DNA of 64,000 nucleotides from Liopterus haemorrhoidalis (lineage: Eukaryota > Arthropoda > Insecta > Coleoptera > Dytiscidae): NCBI GenBank assembly GCA_963971575.1, contig OZ020625.1, positions 124,001 through 188,000 of the forward strand, written 5' to 3'. The notes under the pieces are model-generated. The model made no database searches and had not been told where the DNA came from. It saw nothing but the letters and a program-made list of their open reading frames with translations. Both the position numbers and the translations under genes were made by a program. The stretch's first letter is position 1, and every line of letters begins with the position of its first letter. Below are positions 11,691 to 26,484 of this stretch, one piece after another.

Positions 11691-12066
11691 AAAGACTGAA
11701 CCCTTATTTCTTTGTTAACAACCTCTGTATTTACATTATTTTTAATAAATAAATATAATATAAACAGCATTATTATTTCGATAAATACCCACCTAATAAA
11801 TCCTCTCTGGGGTTGGTTTTATCTTTCAGATGACGAGAAAGTAAAGAGTAAGTATTAATGTATATATTTAGTTGAGCAAAGGGAGTAGCCCTTGAGGTGG
11901 TGAGTATGTATATTATATATATATATATATAGACTACGCGAGATGAAAGACTGAACCCTTATTTCTTTGTTAACAATCTCTGTATTTGCATCATTTTTAA
12001 TAAATATAAATAAAATAAACCGCATTATTATTTCAATAATTACCCACCTAATAAATCCTTTCTGGG
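11688..12066. repeat. Pair of about 125-bp direct repeats at the satellite edge, left arm
   Basis: The repeats at 11688-11815 and 11943-12066 share GACTGAACCCTTATTTCTTT, CACCTAATAAATCC and TCTGGGGT. Between them are 130 bp with a TA microsatellite (about 11905-11930). The second repeat runs straight into the first satellite monomer at GGTACCTAT. The mirror is at 37728-38115. Confidence 0.85.
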
Positions 12067-15000
12067 GTACCTATTTCAAGGTATAGGGTACCTACTACTG
12101 CAATGGGTGCTCTCTACAACCCTTATAGGTTCTGAGATATTAATAAAATAAAATTCACTATGTCTCAAAACACCCTGAATTTAACGCCCTTAAACCGTCG
12201 ATTAACAATTTTTATTTAGCTTAAAAAAAATTCAGGGGGTTGAAATTAAGGGATGAAACTAAGGGATGGCATTGCTGATGTGCTCTAGTGGCCCTATATG
12301 CCATTGCACTATCCCCATGTGTCAGGAGTAGCCTGGTTCGGCAAACGGCCCGAGCAGTTCCCATCAAAACGTTGTTTTTGCTGTAATTTTGAAAAAATCT
12401 GGCTTGGTATTAGGAGACCAGCATTTTGAAGAGGTATTTAATGGTTTTTAGGGATTATCTCGCGAACTATAAGGGCTAGGGCTTCCAGATTTGGAGGGAC
12501 CCTTCGCTAGGTTCCATTCTATAATCTATCAAAGTTTCAACCCTCTATCACGTAAGGGTGGAGAGATATTAGGTGTTTTTCATATCTCGCTACCCTTAAG
12601 AGTTAGAGGGTTGATTTTTGGCAGGTACCTATATCAAAGTATAAGGTACCTACTACTGCCATGGGTGCCCTACAACCCTTATAGATTCCGAGATATTATA
12701 AAAAATAAAATTCACTATGTCTCAAAACACCGTGAATTTTACGCCCTTAAACCGTCGATTAACAAATTTTATTTATCTTAAAAAAAATTCAGGGGGTTGA
12801 AATTAAGGGATGAAACTAAGGGATGGCATTGATGATGTGCTCTAGTGGCCCTATATGCCATTGCACTATCCCCATGTGTCGGGGAACGTCTCATGTCTAA
12901 AAACATGTTTTCACGTAAAACTAAGAAACACGGTTTCACGTAAAAAAAAACGAATTATAAATGTGGGGGTTTGGGGGGGGGTTACACACCGCAAAATATG
13001 CGGAGTCCTGGATTTGACAGAGGATAGAACGGGGATAAAAAACACGTTAAAAACCCCAAATTCTGAAGCCCTGAGGCGCTAGAACCAAAAAACTAAAATG
13101 TTTCCCTTAAGGGTAGGAAGTTATTAAGTGTTGCGAACTATAAGGGCTAGGGCTTCCAGATTTGGAGGGATCCTTCGCTAGGTTCCATTCTATAATCTAT
13201 CAAAGTTTCAACCCTCTATCACGTAAGGGTGGAGAGATATTAGGTGTTTTTCATATCTCGCTACCCTTAAGAGTTAGAGGGTTGATTTTTGGCAGGTACC
13301 TATATCAAAGTATAAGGTACCTACTACTGCCATGGGTGCCCTACAACCCTTATAGATTCCGAGATATTATAAAAAATAAAATTCACTATGTCTCAAAACA
13401 CCCTGAATTTTACGCCCTTAAACCGTCGATTAACAATTTTTATTTATCTTAAAAAAAATTCAGGGGGTTGAAATTAAGGGATGAAACTAAGGGATGGCAT
13501 TGATGATGTGCTCTAGTGGCCCTATATGCCATTGCACTATCCCCATGTATCGGGGAACGTCTCATGTCTAAAAACATGTTTTCACGTAAAACTAAAAAAC
13601 ACGGTTTCACGTAAAAAAAAACGAATTATAAATGTGGGGGTTTGGGGGGGGTTACACACCGCAAAATATGCGGAGTCCTGGATTTGACAGAGGATAGAAC
13701 GGGGATAAAAAACACGTTAAAAACCCCAAATTCTGAAGCCCTGAGGCGCTAGAACCAAAAAACTAAAATGTTTCCCTTAAGGGTAGGAAGTTATTAAGTG
13801 TTGCGAACTATAAGGGCTAGGGCTTCCAGATTTGGAGGGATCCTTCGCTAGGTTCCATTCTATAATCTATCAAAGTTTCAACCCTCTATCACGTAAGGGT
13901 GGAGAGATATTAGGTGTTTTTCATATCTCGCTACCCTTAAGAGTTAGAGGGTTGATTTTTGGCAGGTACCTATATCAAAGTATAAGGTACCTACTACTGC
14001 CATGGGTGCCCTACAACCCTTATAGATTCCGAGATATTATAAAAAATAAAATTCACTATGTCTCAAAACACCCTGAATTTTACGCCCTTAAACCGTCGAT
14101 TAACAATTTTTATTTATCTTAAAAAAAATTCAGGGGGTTGAAATTAAGGGATGAAACTAAGGGATGGCATTGATGATGTGCTCTAGTGGCCCTATATGCC
14201 ATTGCACTATCCCCATGTATCGGGGAACGTCTCATGTCTAAAAACATGTTTTCACGTAAAACTAAGAAACACGGTTTCACGTAAAAAAAAACGAATTATA
14301 AATGTGGGGGTTTGGGGGGGGTTACACACCGCAAAATATGCGGAGTCCTGGATTTGACAGAGGATAGAACGGGGATAAAAAACACGTTAAAAACCCCAAA
14401 TTCTGAAGCCCTGAGGCGCTAGAACCAAAAAACTAAAATGTTTCCCTTAAGGGTAGGAAGTTATTAAGTGTTGCGAACTATAAGGGCTAGGGCTTCCAGA
14501 TTTGGAGGGATCCTTCGCTAGGTTCCATTCTATAATCTATCAAAGTTTCAACCCTCTATCACGTAAGGGTGGAGAGATATTAGGTGTTTTTCATATCTCG
14601 CTACCTTTAAAAGTTAGAGGGTTGATTTTTGGCAGGTACCTATATCAAAGTATAAGGTACCTACTACTGCCATGGGTGCCCTACAACCCTTATAGATTCC
14701 GAGATATTATAAAAAATAAAATTCACTATGTCTCAAAACACCGTGAATTTTACGCCCTTAAACCGTCGATTAACAAATTTTATTTATCTTAAAAAAAATT
14801 CAGGGGGTTGAAATTAAGGGATGAAACTAAGGGATGGCATTGATGATGTGCTCTAGTGGCCCTATATGCCATTGCACTATCCCCATGTGTCGGGGAACGT
14901 CTCATGTCTAAAAACATGTTTTCACGTAAAACTAAGAAACACGGTTTCACGTAAAAAAAAACGAATTATAAATGTGGGGGTTTGGGGGGGGGTTACACAC

Positions 15001-18000
15001 CGCAAAATATGCGGAGTCCTGGATTTGACAGAGGATAGAACGGGGATAAAAAACACGTTAAAAACCCCAAATTCTGAAGCCCTGAGGCGCTAGAACCAAA
15101 AAACTAAAATGTTTCCCTTAAGGGTAGGAAGTTATTAAGTGTTGCGAACTATAAGGGCTAGGGCTTCCAGATTTGGAGGGATCCTTCGCTAGGTTCCATT
15201 CTATAATCTATCAAAGTTTCAACCCTCTATCACGTAAGGGTGGAGAGATATTAGGTGTTTTTCATATCTCGCTACCCTTAAGAGTTAGAGGGTTGATTTT
15301 TGGCAGGTACCTATATCAAAGTATAAGGTACCTACTACTGCCATGGGTGCCCTACAACCCTTATAGATTCCGAGATATTATAAAAAATAAAATTCACTAT
15401 GTCTCAAAACACCCTGAATTTTACGCCCTTAAACCGTCGATTAACAATTTTTATTTATCTTAAAAAAAATTCAGGGGGTTGAAATTAAGGGATGAAACTA
15501 AGGGATGGCATTGATGATGTGCTCTAGTGGCCCTATATGCCATTGCACTATCCCCATGTATCGGGGAACGTCTCATGTCTAAAAACATGTTTTCACGTAA
15601 AACTAAAAAACACGGTTTCACGTAAAAAAAAACGAATTATAAATGTGGGGGTTTGGGGGGGGTTACACACCGCAAAATATGCGGAGTCCTGGATTTGACA
15701 GAGGATAGAACGGGGATAAAAAACACGTTAAAAACCCCAAATTCTGAAGCCCTGAGGCGCTAGAACCAAAAAACTAAAATGTTTCCCTTAAGGGTAGGAA
15801 GTTATTAAGTGTTGCGAACTATAAGGGCTAGGGCTTCCAGATTTGGAGGGATCCTTCGCTAGGTTCCATTCTATAATCTATCAAAGTTTCAACCCTCTAT
15901 CACGTAAGGGTGGAGAGATATTAGGTGTTTTTCATATCTCGCTACCCTTAAGAGTTAGAGGGTTGATTTTTGGCAGGTACCTATATCAAAGTATAAGGTA
16001 CCTACTACTGCCATGGGTGCCCTACAACCCTTATAGATTCCGAGATATTATAAAAAATAAAATTCACTATGTCTCAAAACACCGTGAATTTTACGCCCTT
16101 AAACCGTCGATTAACAAATTTTATTTATCTTAAAAAAAATTCAGGGGGTTGAAATTAAGGGATGAAACTAAGGGATGTCATTGATGATGTGCTCTAGTGG
16201 CCCTATATGCCATTGCACTATCCCCATGTGTCGGGGAACGTCTCATGTCTAAAAACATGTTTTCACGTAAAACTAAGAAACACGGTTTCACGTAAAAAAA
16301 AACGAATTATAAATGTGGGGGTTTGGGGGGGGGTTACACACCGCAAAATATGCGGAGTCCTGGATTTGACAGAGGATAGAACGGGGATAAAAAACACGTT
16401 AAAAACCCCAAATTCTGAAGCCCTGAGGCGCTAGAACCAAAAAACTAAAATGTTTCCCTTAAGGGTAGGAAGTTATTAAGTGTTGCGAACTATAAGGGCT
16501 AGGGCTTCCAGATTTGGAGGGATCCTTCGCTAGGTTCCATTCTATAATCTATCAAAGTTTCAACCCTCTATCACGTAAGGGTGGAGAGATATTAGGTGTT
16601 TTTCATATCTCGCTACCCTTAAGAGTTAGAGGGTTGATTTTTGGCAGGTACCTATATCAAAGTATAAGGTACCTACTACTGCCATGGGTGCCCTACAACC
16701 CTTATAGATTCCGAGATATTATAAAAAATAAAATTCACTATGTCTCAAAACACCGTGAATTTTACGCCCTTAAACCGTCGATTAACAAATTTTATTTATC
16801 TTAAAAAAAATTCAGGGGGTTGAAATTAAGGGATGAAACTAAGGGATGGCATTGATGATGTGCTCTAGTGGCCCTATATGCCATTGCACTATCCCCATGT
16901 GTCGGGGAACGTCTCATGTCTAAAAACATGTTTTCACGTAAAACTAAGAAACACGGTTTCACGTAAAAAAAAACGAATTATAAATGTGGGGGTTTGGGGG
17001 GGGGTTACACACCGCAAAATATGCGGAGTCCTGGATTTGACAGAGGATAGAACGGGGATAAAAAACACGTTAAAAACCCCAAATTCTGAAGCCCTGAGGC
17101 GCTAGAACCAAAAAACTAAAATGTTTCCCTTAAGGGTAGGAAGTTATTAAGTGTTGCGAACTATAAGGGCTAGGGCTTCCAGATTTGGAGGGATCCTTCG
17201 CTAGGTTCCATTCTATAATCTATCAAAGTTTCAACCCTCTATCACGTAAGGGTGGAGAGATATTAGGTGTTTTTCATATCTCGCTACCCTTAAGAGTTAG
17301 AGGGTTGATTTTTGGCAGGTACCTATATCAAAGTATAAGGTACCTACTACTGCCATGGGTGCCCTACAACCCTTATAGATTCCGAGATATTATAAAAAAT
17401 AAAATTCACTATGTCTCAAAACACCCTGAATTTTACGCCCTTAAACCGTCGATTAACAATTTTTATTTATCTTAAAAAAAATTCAGGGGGTTGAAATTAA
17501 GGGATGAAACTAAGGGATGGCATTGATGATGTGCTCTAGTGGCCCTATATGCCATTGCACTATCCCCATGTATCGGGGAACGTCTCATGTCTAAAAACAT
17601 GTTTTCACGTAAAACTAAGAAACACGGTTTCACGTAAAAAAAAACGAATTATAAATGTGGGGGTTTGGGGGGGGTTACACACCGCAAAATATGCGGAGTC
17701 CTGGATTTGACAGAGGATAGAACGGGGATAAAAAACACGTTAAAAACCCCAAATTCTGAAGCCCTGAGGCGCTAGAACCAAAAAACTAAAATGTTTCCCT
17801 TAAGGGTAGGAAGTTATTAAGTGTTGCGAACTATAAGGGCTAGGGCTTCCAGATTTGGAGGGATCCTTCGCTAGGTTCCATTCTATAATCTATCAAAGTT
17901 TCAACCCTCTATCACGTAAGGGTGGAGAGATATTAGGTGTTTTTCATATCTCGCTACCTTTAAAAGTTAGAGGGTTGATTTTTGGCAGGTACCTATATCA

Positions 18001-21000
18001 AAGTATAAGGTACCTACTACTGCCATGGGTGCCCTACAACCCTTATAGATTCCGAGATATTATAAAAAATAAAATTCACTATGTCTCAAAACACCGTGAA
18101 TTTTACGCCCTTAAACCGTCGATTAACAAATTTTATTTATCTTAAAAAAAATTCAGGGGGTTGAAATTAAGGGATGAAACTAAGGGATGGCATTGATGAT
18201 GTGCTCTAGTGGCCCTATATGCCATTGCACTATCCCCATGTGTCGGGGAACGTCTCATGTCTAAAAACATGTTTTCACGTAAAACTAAGAAACACGGTTT
18301 CACGTAAAAAAAAACGAATTATAAATGTGGGGGTTTGGGGGGGGGTTACACACCGCAAAATATGCGGAGTCCTGGATTTGACAGAGGATAGAACGGGGAT
18401 AAAAAACACGTTAAAAACCCCAAATTCTGAAGCCCTGAGGCGCTAGAACCAAAAAACTAAAATGTTTCCCTTAAGGGTAGGAAGTTATTAAGTGTTGCGA
18501 ACTATAAGGGCTAGGGCTTCCAGATTTGGAGGGATCCTTCGCTAGGTTCCATTCTATAATCTATCAAAGTTTCAACCCTCTATCACGTAAGGGTGGAGAG
18601 ATATTAGGTGTTTTTCATATCTCGCTACCCTTAAGAGTTAGAGGGTTGATTTTTGGCAGGTACCTATATCAAAGTATAAGGTACCTACTACTGCCATGGG
18701 TGCCCTACAACCCTTATAGATTCCGAGATATTATAAAAAATAAAATTCACTATGTCTCAAAACACCCTGAATTTTACGCCCTTAAACCGTCGATTAACAA
18801 TTTTTATTTATCTTAAAAAAAATTCAGGGGGTTGAAATTAAGGGATGAAACTAAGGGATGGCATTGATGATGTGCTCTAGTGGCCCTATATGCCATTGCA
18901 CTATCCCCATGTATCGGGGAACGTCTCATGTCTAAAAACATGTTTTCACGTAAAACTAAGAAACACGGTTTCACGTAAAAAAAAACGAATTATAAATGTG
19001 GGGGTTTGGGGGGGGTTACACACCGCAAAATATGCGGAGTCCTGGATTTGACAGAGGATAGAACGGGGATAAAAAACACGTTAAAAACCCCAAATTCTGA
19101 AGCCCTGAGGCGCTAGAACCAAAAAACTAAAATGTTTCCCTTAAGGGTAGGAAGTTATTAAGTGTTGCGAACTATAAGGGCTAGGGCTTCCAGATTTGGA
19201 GGGATCCTTCGCTAGGTTCCATTCTATAATCTATCAAAGTTTCAACCCTCTATCACGTAAGGGTGGAGAGATATTAGGTGTTTTTCATATCTCGCTACCT
19301 TTAAAAGTTAGAGGGTTGATTTTTGGCAGGTACCTATATCAAAGTATAAGGTACCTACTACTGCCATGGGTGCCCTACAACCCTTATAGATTCCGAGATA
19401 TTATAAAAAATAAAATTCACTATGTCTCAAAACACCGTGAATTTTACGCCCTTAAACCGTCGATTAACAAATTTTATTTATCTTAAAAAAAATTCAGGGG
19501 GTTGAAATTAAGGGATGAAACTAAGGGATGGCATTGATGATGTGCTCTAGTGGCCCTATATGCCATTGCACTATCCCCATGTGTCGGGGAACGTCTCATG
19601 TCTAAAAACATGTTTTCACGTAAAACTAAGAAACACGGTTTCACGTAAAAAAAAACGAATTATAAATGTGGGGGTTTGGGGGGGGGTTACACACCGCAAA
19701 ATATGCGGAGTCCTGGATTTGACAGAGGATAGAACGGGGATAAAAAACACGTTAAAAACCCCAAATTCTGAAGCCCTGAGGCGCTAGAACCAAAAAACTA
19801 AAATGTTTCCCTTAAGGGTAGGAAGTTATTAAGTGTTGCGAACTATAAGGGCTAGGGCTTCCAGATTTGGAGGGATCCTTCGCTAGGTTCCATTCTATAA
19901 TCTATCAAAGTTTCAACCCTCTATCACGTAAGGGTGGAGAGATATTAGGTGTTTTTCATATCTCGCTACCCTTAAGAGTTAGAGGGTTGATTTTTGGCAG
20001 GTACCTATATCAAAGTATAAGGTACCTACTACTGCCATGGGTGCCCTACAACCCTTATAGATTCCGAGATATTATAAAAAATAAAATTCACTATGTCTCA
20101 AAACACCCTGAATTTTACGCCCTTAAACCGTCGATTAACAATTTTTATTTATCTTAAAAAAAATTCAGGGGGTTGAAATTAAGGGATGAAACTAAGGGAT
20201 GGCATTGATGATGTGCTCTAGTGGCCCTATATGCCATTGCACTATCCCCATGTATCGGGGAACGTCTCATGTCTAAAAACATGTTTTCACGTAAAACTAA
20301 AAAACACGGTTTCACGTAAAAAAAAACGAATTATAAATGTGGGGGTTTGGGGGGGGTTACACACCGCAAAATATGCGGAGTCCTGGATTTGACAGAGGAT
20401 AGAACGGGGATAAAAAACACGTTAAAAACCCCAAATTCTGAAGCCCTGAGGCGCTAGAACCAAAAAACTAAAATGTTTCCCTTAAGGGTAGGAAGTTATT
20501 AAGTGTTGCGAACTATAAGGGCTAGGGCTTCCAGATTTGGAGGGATCCTTCGCTAGGTTCCATTCTATAATCTATCAAAGTTTCAACCCTCTATCACGTA
20601 AGGGTGGAGAGATATTAGGTGTTTTTCATATCTCGCTACCCTTAAGAGTTAGAGGGTTGATTTTTGGCAGGTACCTATATCAAAGTATAAGGTACCTACT
20701 ACTGCCATGGGTGCCCTACAACCCTTATAGATTCCGAGATATTATAAAAAATAAAATTCACTATGTCTCAAAACACCGTGAATTTTACGCCCTTAAACCG
20801 TCGATTAACAAATTTTATTTATCTTAAAAAAAATTCAGGGGGTTGAAATTAAGGGATGAAACTAAGGGATGGCATTGATGATGTGCTCTAGTGGCCCTAT
20901 ATGCCATTGCACTATCCCCATGTGTCGGGGAACGTCTCATGTCTAAAAACATGTTTTCACGTAAAACTAAGAAACACGGTTTCACGTAAAAAAAAACGAA

Positions 21001-24000
21001 TTATAAATGTGGGGGTTTGGGGGGGGGGTTACACACCGCAAAATATGCGGAGTCCTGGATTTGACAGAGGATAGAACGGGGATAAAAAACACGTTAAAAA
21101 CCCCAAATTCTGAAGCCCTGAGGCGCTAGAACCAAAAAACTAAAATGTTTCCCTTAAGGGTAGGAAGTTATTAAGTGTTGCGAACTATAAGGGCTAGGGC
21201 TTCCAGATTTGGAGGGATCCTTCGCTAGGTTCCATTCTATAATCTATCAAAGTTTCAACCCTCTATCACGTAAGGGTGGAGAGATATTAGGTGTTTTTCA
21301 TATCTCGCTACCCTTAAGAGTTAGAGGGTTGATTTTTGGCAGGTACCTATATCAAAGTATAAGGTACCTACTACTGCCATGGGTGCCCTACAACCCTTAT
21401 AGATTCCGAGATATTATAAAAAATAAAATTCACTATGTCTCAAAACACCGTGAATTTTACGCCCTTAAACCGTCGATTAACAAATTTTATTTATCTTAAA
21501 AAAAATTCAGGGGGTTGAAATTAAGGGATGAAACTAAGGGATGGCATTGATGATGTGCTCTAGTGGCCCTATATGCCATTGCACTATCCCCATGTGTCGG
21601 GGAACGTCTCATGTCTAAAAACATGTTTTCACGTAAAACTAAGAAACACGGTTTCACGTAAAAAAAAACGAATTATAAATGTGGGGGTTTGGGGGGGGGT
21701 TACACACCGCAAAATATGCGGAGTCCTGGATTTGACAGAGGATAGAACGGGGATAAAAAACACGTTAAAAACCCCAAATTCTGAAGCCCTGAGGCGCTAG
21801 AACCAAAAAACTAAAATGTTTCCCTTAAGGGTAGGAAGTTATTAAGTGTTGCGAACTATAAGGGCTAGGGCTTCCAGATTTGGAGGGATCCTTCGCTAGG
21901 TTCCATTCTATAATCTATCAAAGTTTCAACCCTCTATCACGTAAGGGTGGAGAGATATTAGGTGTTTTTCATATCTCGCTACCCTTAAGAGTTAGAGGGT
22001 TGATTTTTGGCAGGTACCTATATCAAAGTATAAGGTACCTACTACTGCCATGGGTGCCCTACAACCCTTATAGATTCCGAGATATTATAAAAAATAAAAT
22101 TCACTATGTTTCAAAACACCCAGCATTTTACACCCTTAAACCGTCGAATAACAATTTTTTTTTATCTTAAATTTTTTTTAGGGGGTTGAAATTGAGGGTT
22201 GAAATTAAGGGATGAAATTAAGGATGTGCTCTATTGGCCCTATATGCCATTGCACTATCCCCATGTGTCAGGAGTAGCCTGGTTCGGCAAACGGCCCGAG
22301 CAGTTCCCATCAAAACGTTGTTTTTGCTGTAATTTTGAAAAAATCTGGCTTGGTATTAGGAGACCAGCATTTTGAAGAGGTATTTAATGGTTTTTAGGGA
22401 TTATCTCGCGAACTATAAAGGCTAGGGCTTCCAGATTTGGAGGGACCCTTCGCTAGGTTCCATTCTATAATCTATCAAAGTTTCAACCCTCTATCACGTA
22501 AGGGTGGAGAGATATTAGGTGTTTTTCATATCTCGCTACCCTTAAGAGTTAGAGGGTTGATTTTTGGCAGGTACCTATATCAAAGTATAAGGTACCTACT
22601 ACTGCCATGGGTGCCCTACAACCCTTATAGATTCCGAGATATTATAAAAAATAAAATTCACTATGTCTCAAAACACCGTGAATTTTACGCCCTTAAACCG
22701 TCGATTAACAAATTTTATTTATCTTAAAAAAAATTCAGGGGGTTGAAATTAAGGGATGAAACTAAGGGATGGCATTGATGATGTGCTCTAGTGGCCCTAT
22801 ATGCCATTGCACTATCCCCATGTGTCGGGGAACGTCTCATGTCTAAAAACATGTTTTCACGTAAAACTAAGAAACACGGTTTCACGTAAAAAAAAACGAA
22901 TTATAAATGTGGGGGTTTGGGGGGGGGTTACACACCGCAAAATATGCGGAGTCCTGGATTTGACAGAGGATAGAACGGGGATAAAAAACACGTTAAAAAC
23001 CCCAAATTCTGAAGCCCTGAGGCGCTAGAACCAAAAAACTAAAATGTTTCCCTTAAGGGTAGGAAGTTATTAAGTGTTGCGAACTATAAGGGCTAGGGCT
23101 TCCAGATTTGGAGGGATCCTTCGCTAGGTTCCATTCTATAATCTATCAAAGTTTCAACCCTCTATCACGTAAGGGTGGAGAGATATTAGGTGTTTTTCAT
23201 ATCTCGCTACCCTTAAGAGTTAGAGGGTTGATTTTTGGCAGGTACCTATATCAAAGTATAAGGTACCTACTACTGCCATGGGTGCCCTACAACCCTTATA
23301 GATTCCGAGATATTATAAAAAATAAAATTCACTATGTCTCAAAACACCCTGAATTTTACGCCCTTAAACCGTCGATTAACAATTTTTATTTATCTTAAAA
23401 AAAATTCAGGGGGTTGAAATTAAGGGATGAAACTAAGGGATGGCATTGATGATGTGCTCTAGTGGCCCTATATGCCATTGCACTATCCCCATGTATCGGG
23501 GAACGTCTCATGTCTAAAAACATGTTTTCACGTAAAACTAAAAAACACGGTTTCACGTAAAAAAAAACGAATTATAAATGTGGGGGTTTGGGGGGGGTTA
23601 CACACCGCAAAATATGCGGAGTCCTGGATTTGACAGAGGATAGAACGGGGATAAAAAACACGTTAAAAACCCCAAATTCTGAAGCCCTGAGGCGCTAGAA
23701 CCAAAAAACTAAAATGTTTCCCTTAAGGGTAGGAAGTTATTAAGTGTTGCGAACTATAAGGGCTAGGGCTTCCAGATTTGGAGGGATCCTTCGCTAGGTT
23801 CCATTCTATAATCTATCAAAGTTTCAACCCTCTATCACGTAAGGGTGGAGAGATATTAGGTGTTTTTCATATCTCGCTACCCTTAAGAGTTAGAGGGTTG
23901 ATTTTTGGCAGGTACCTATATCAAAGTATAAGGTACCTACTACTGCCATGGGTGCCCTACAACCCTTATAGATTCCGAGATATTATAAAAAATAAAATTC

Positions 24001-26447
24001 ACTATGTCTCAAAACACCGTGAATTTTACGCCCTTAAACCGTCGATTAACAAATTTTATTTATCTTAAAAAAAATTCAGGGGGTTGAAATTAAGGGATGA
24101 AACTAAGGGATGGCATTGATGATGTGCTCTAGTGGCCCTATATGCCATTGCACTATCCCCATGTGTCGGGGAACGTCTCATGTCTAAAAACATGTTTTCA
24201 CGTAAAACTAAGAAACACGGTTTCACGTAAAAAAAAACGAATTATAAATGTGGGGGTTTGGGGGGGGGGTTACACACCGCAAAATATGCGGAGTCCTGGA
24301 TTTGACAGAGGATAGAACGGGGATAAAAAACACGTTAAAAACCCCAAATTCTGAAGCCCTGAGGCGCTAGAACCAAAAAACTAAAATGTTTCCCTTAAGG
24401 GTAGGAAGTTATTAAGTGTTGCGAACTATAAGGGCTAGGGCTTCCAGATTTGGAGGGATCCTTCGCTAGGTTCCATTCTATAATCTATCAAAGTTTCAAC
24501 CCTCTATCACGTAAGGGTGGAGAGATATTAGGTGTTTTTCATATCTCGCTACCCTTAAGAGTTAGAGGGTTGATTTTTGGCAGGTACCTATATCAAAGTA
24601 TAAGGTACCTACTACTGCCATGGGTGCCCTACAACCCTTATAGATTCCGAGATATTATAAAAAATAAAATTCACTATGTCTCAAAACACCGTGAATTTTA
24701 CGCCCTTAAACCGTCGATTAACAAATTTTATTTATCTTAAAAAAAAATCAGGGGGTTGAAATTAAGGGATGAAACTAAGGGATGGCATTGATGATGTGCT
24801 CTAGTGGCCCTATATGCCATTGCACTATCCCCATGTGTCGGGGAACGTCTCATGTCTAAAAACATGTTTTCACGTAAAACTAAGAAACACGGTTTCACGT
24901 AAAAAAAAACGAATTATAAATGTGGGGGTTTGGGGGGGGGTTACACACCGCAAAATATGCGGAGTCCTGGATTTGACAGAGGATAGAACGGGGATAAAAA
25001 ACACGTTAAAAACCCCAAATTCTGAAGCCCTGAGGCGCTAGAACCAAAAAACTAAAATGTTTCCCTTAAGGGTAGGAAGTTATTAAGTGTTGCGAACTAT
25101 AAGGGCTAGGGCTTCCAGATTTGGAGGGATCCTTCGCTAGGTTCCATTCTATAATCTATCAAAGTTTCAACCCTCTATCACGTAAGGGTGGAGAGATATT
25201 AGGTGTTTTTCATATCTCGCTACCCTTAAGAGTTAGAGGGTTGATTTTTGGCAGGTACCTATATCAAAGTATAAGGTACCTACTACTGCCATGGGTGCCC
25301 TACAACCCTTATAGATTCCGAGATATTATAAAAAATAAAATTCACTATGTTTCAAAACACCCAGCATTTTACACCCTTAAACCGTCGAATAACAATTTTT
25401 TTTTATCTTAAATTTTTTTTAGGGGGTTGAAATTGAGGGTTGAAATTAAGGGATGAAATTAAGGATGTGCTCTATTGGCCCTATATGCCATTGCACTATC
25501 CCCATGTGTCAGGAGTAGCCTGGTTCGGCAAACGGCCCGAGCAGTTCCCATCAAAACGTTGTTTTTGCTGTAATTTTGAAAAAATCTGGCTTGGTATTAG
25601 GAGACCAGCATTTTGAAGAGGTATTTAATGGTTTTTAGGGATTATCTCGCGAACTATAAAGGCTAGGGCTTCCAGATTTGGAGGGACCCTTCGCTAGGTT
25701 CCATTCTATAATCTATCAAAGTTTCAACCCTCTATCACGTAAGGGTGGAGAGATATTAGGTGTTTTTCATATCTCGCTACCCTTAAGAGTTAGAGGGTTG
25801 ATTTTTGGCAGGTACCTATATCAAAGTATAAGGTACCTACTACTGCCATGGGTGCCCTACAACCCTTATAGATTCCGAGATATTATAAAAAATAAAATTC
25901 ACTATGTTTCAAAACACCCAGCATTTTACACCCTTAAACCGTCGAATAACAATTTTTTTTTATCTTAAATTTTTTTTAGGGGGTTGAAATTGAGGGTTGA
26001 AATTAAGGGATGAAATTAAGGATGTGCTCTATTGGCCCTATATGCCATTGCACTATCCCCATGTGTCAGGAGTAGCCTGGTTCGGCAAACGGCCCGAGCA
26101 GTTCCCATCAAAACGTTGTTTTTGCTGTAATTTTGAAAAAAATCTGGCTTGGTATTAGGAGACCAGCATTTTGAAGAGGTATTTAATGGTTTTTAGGGAT
26201 TATCTCGCGAACTATAAGGGCTAGGGCTTCCAGATTTGGAGGGACCCTTCGCTAGGTTCCATTCTATAATCTATCATAGTTTCAACCCTCTATCACGTAA
26301 GGGTGGAGAGATATTAGGTGTTTTTCATATCTCGCTACCCTTAAGAGTTAGAGGGTTGATTTTTTGAAGGTACCTATATCAAAGTATAAGGTACCTACTA
26401 CTGCCATGGGTGCCCTACAACCCTTATAGATTCCGAGATAGTGAATT
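12067..26447 (+). repeat. Satellite array, 670-bp and 557-bp monomers, left arm
   Basis: After a diverged partial monomer (12067-12480), more than 20 near-identical monomers repeat at 670-672 bp or 557 bp. Long monomers contain an AACATGTTTTCACG segment, a G5-T3-G7-9 tract and GGCGCTAGAACC. Short ones replace this with CAGGAGTAGCCTGGTTCGG and a variant PAFYTL-coding region. All contain a near-palindrome at GGTACCTATA...TATAAGGTACC. Two successive five-monomer blocks at 19196-22436 and 22437-25677 have the same length, 3241 bp, so this is a higher-order repeat. The open frames of 96 and 75 codons are by-products: the first starts at TTG, not ATG. Confidence 0.95.
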
Positions 26448-26470
26448 TTATTTTTTATAATATCTCTTTA
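26430..26470. repeat. Micro-inversion at the palindrome centre
   Basis: A normal monomer reads GAGATA then TTATAAAAAATAAAATTCAC then TATG. Here GAGATA is followed by the reverse complement, GTGAATTTTATTTTTTATAA, then TATCTC. The arrangement fits a template switch between short inverted words. Confidence 0.8.
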
Positions 26471-26484
26471 TAATATTCTATAAT

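Larger units (their letters stand above)
5430..26447 (+). repeat. Left arm of giant inverted repeat (palindrome)
   Basis: Read on the plus strand, this arm matches the minus strand of 27128-43961 in the same order: USF3 exon 3 part, MITE-filled intron, exon 4, 49-bp array, 118-bp duplication, direct-repeat pair, satellite. The outer edge is within exon 3, at the shared word GCCCCCAAGG. A short filler, CCAAAA at 5423-5428, joins it to the 20-bp satellite. The unique part, 5430-12066, is about 6.6 kb against about 6.2 kb in the other arm. Two extra MITEs here and one extra nested MITE unit there explain the difference. Confidence 0.93.
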
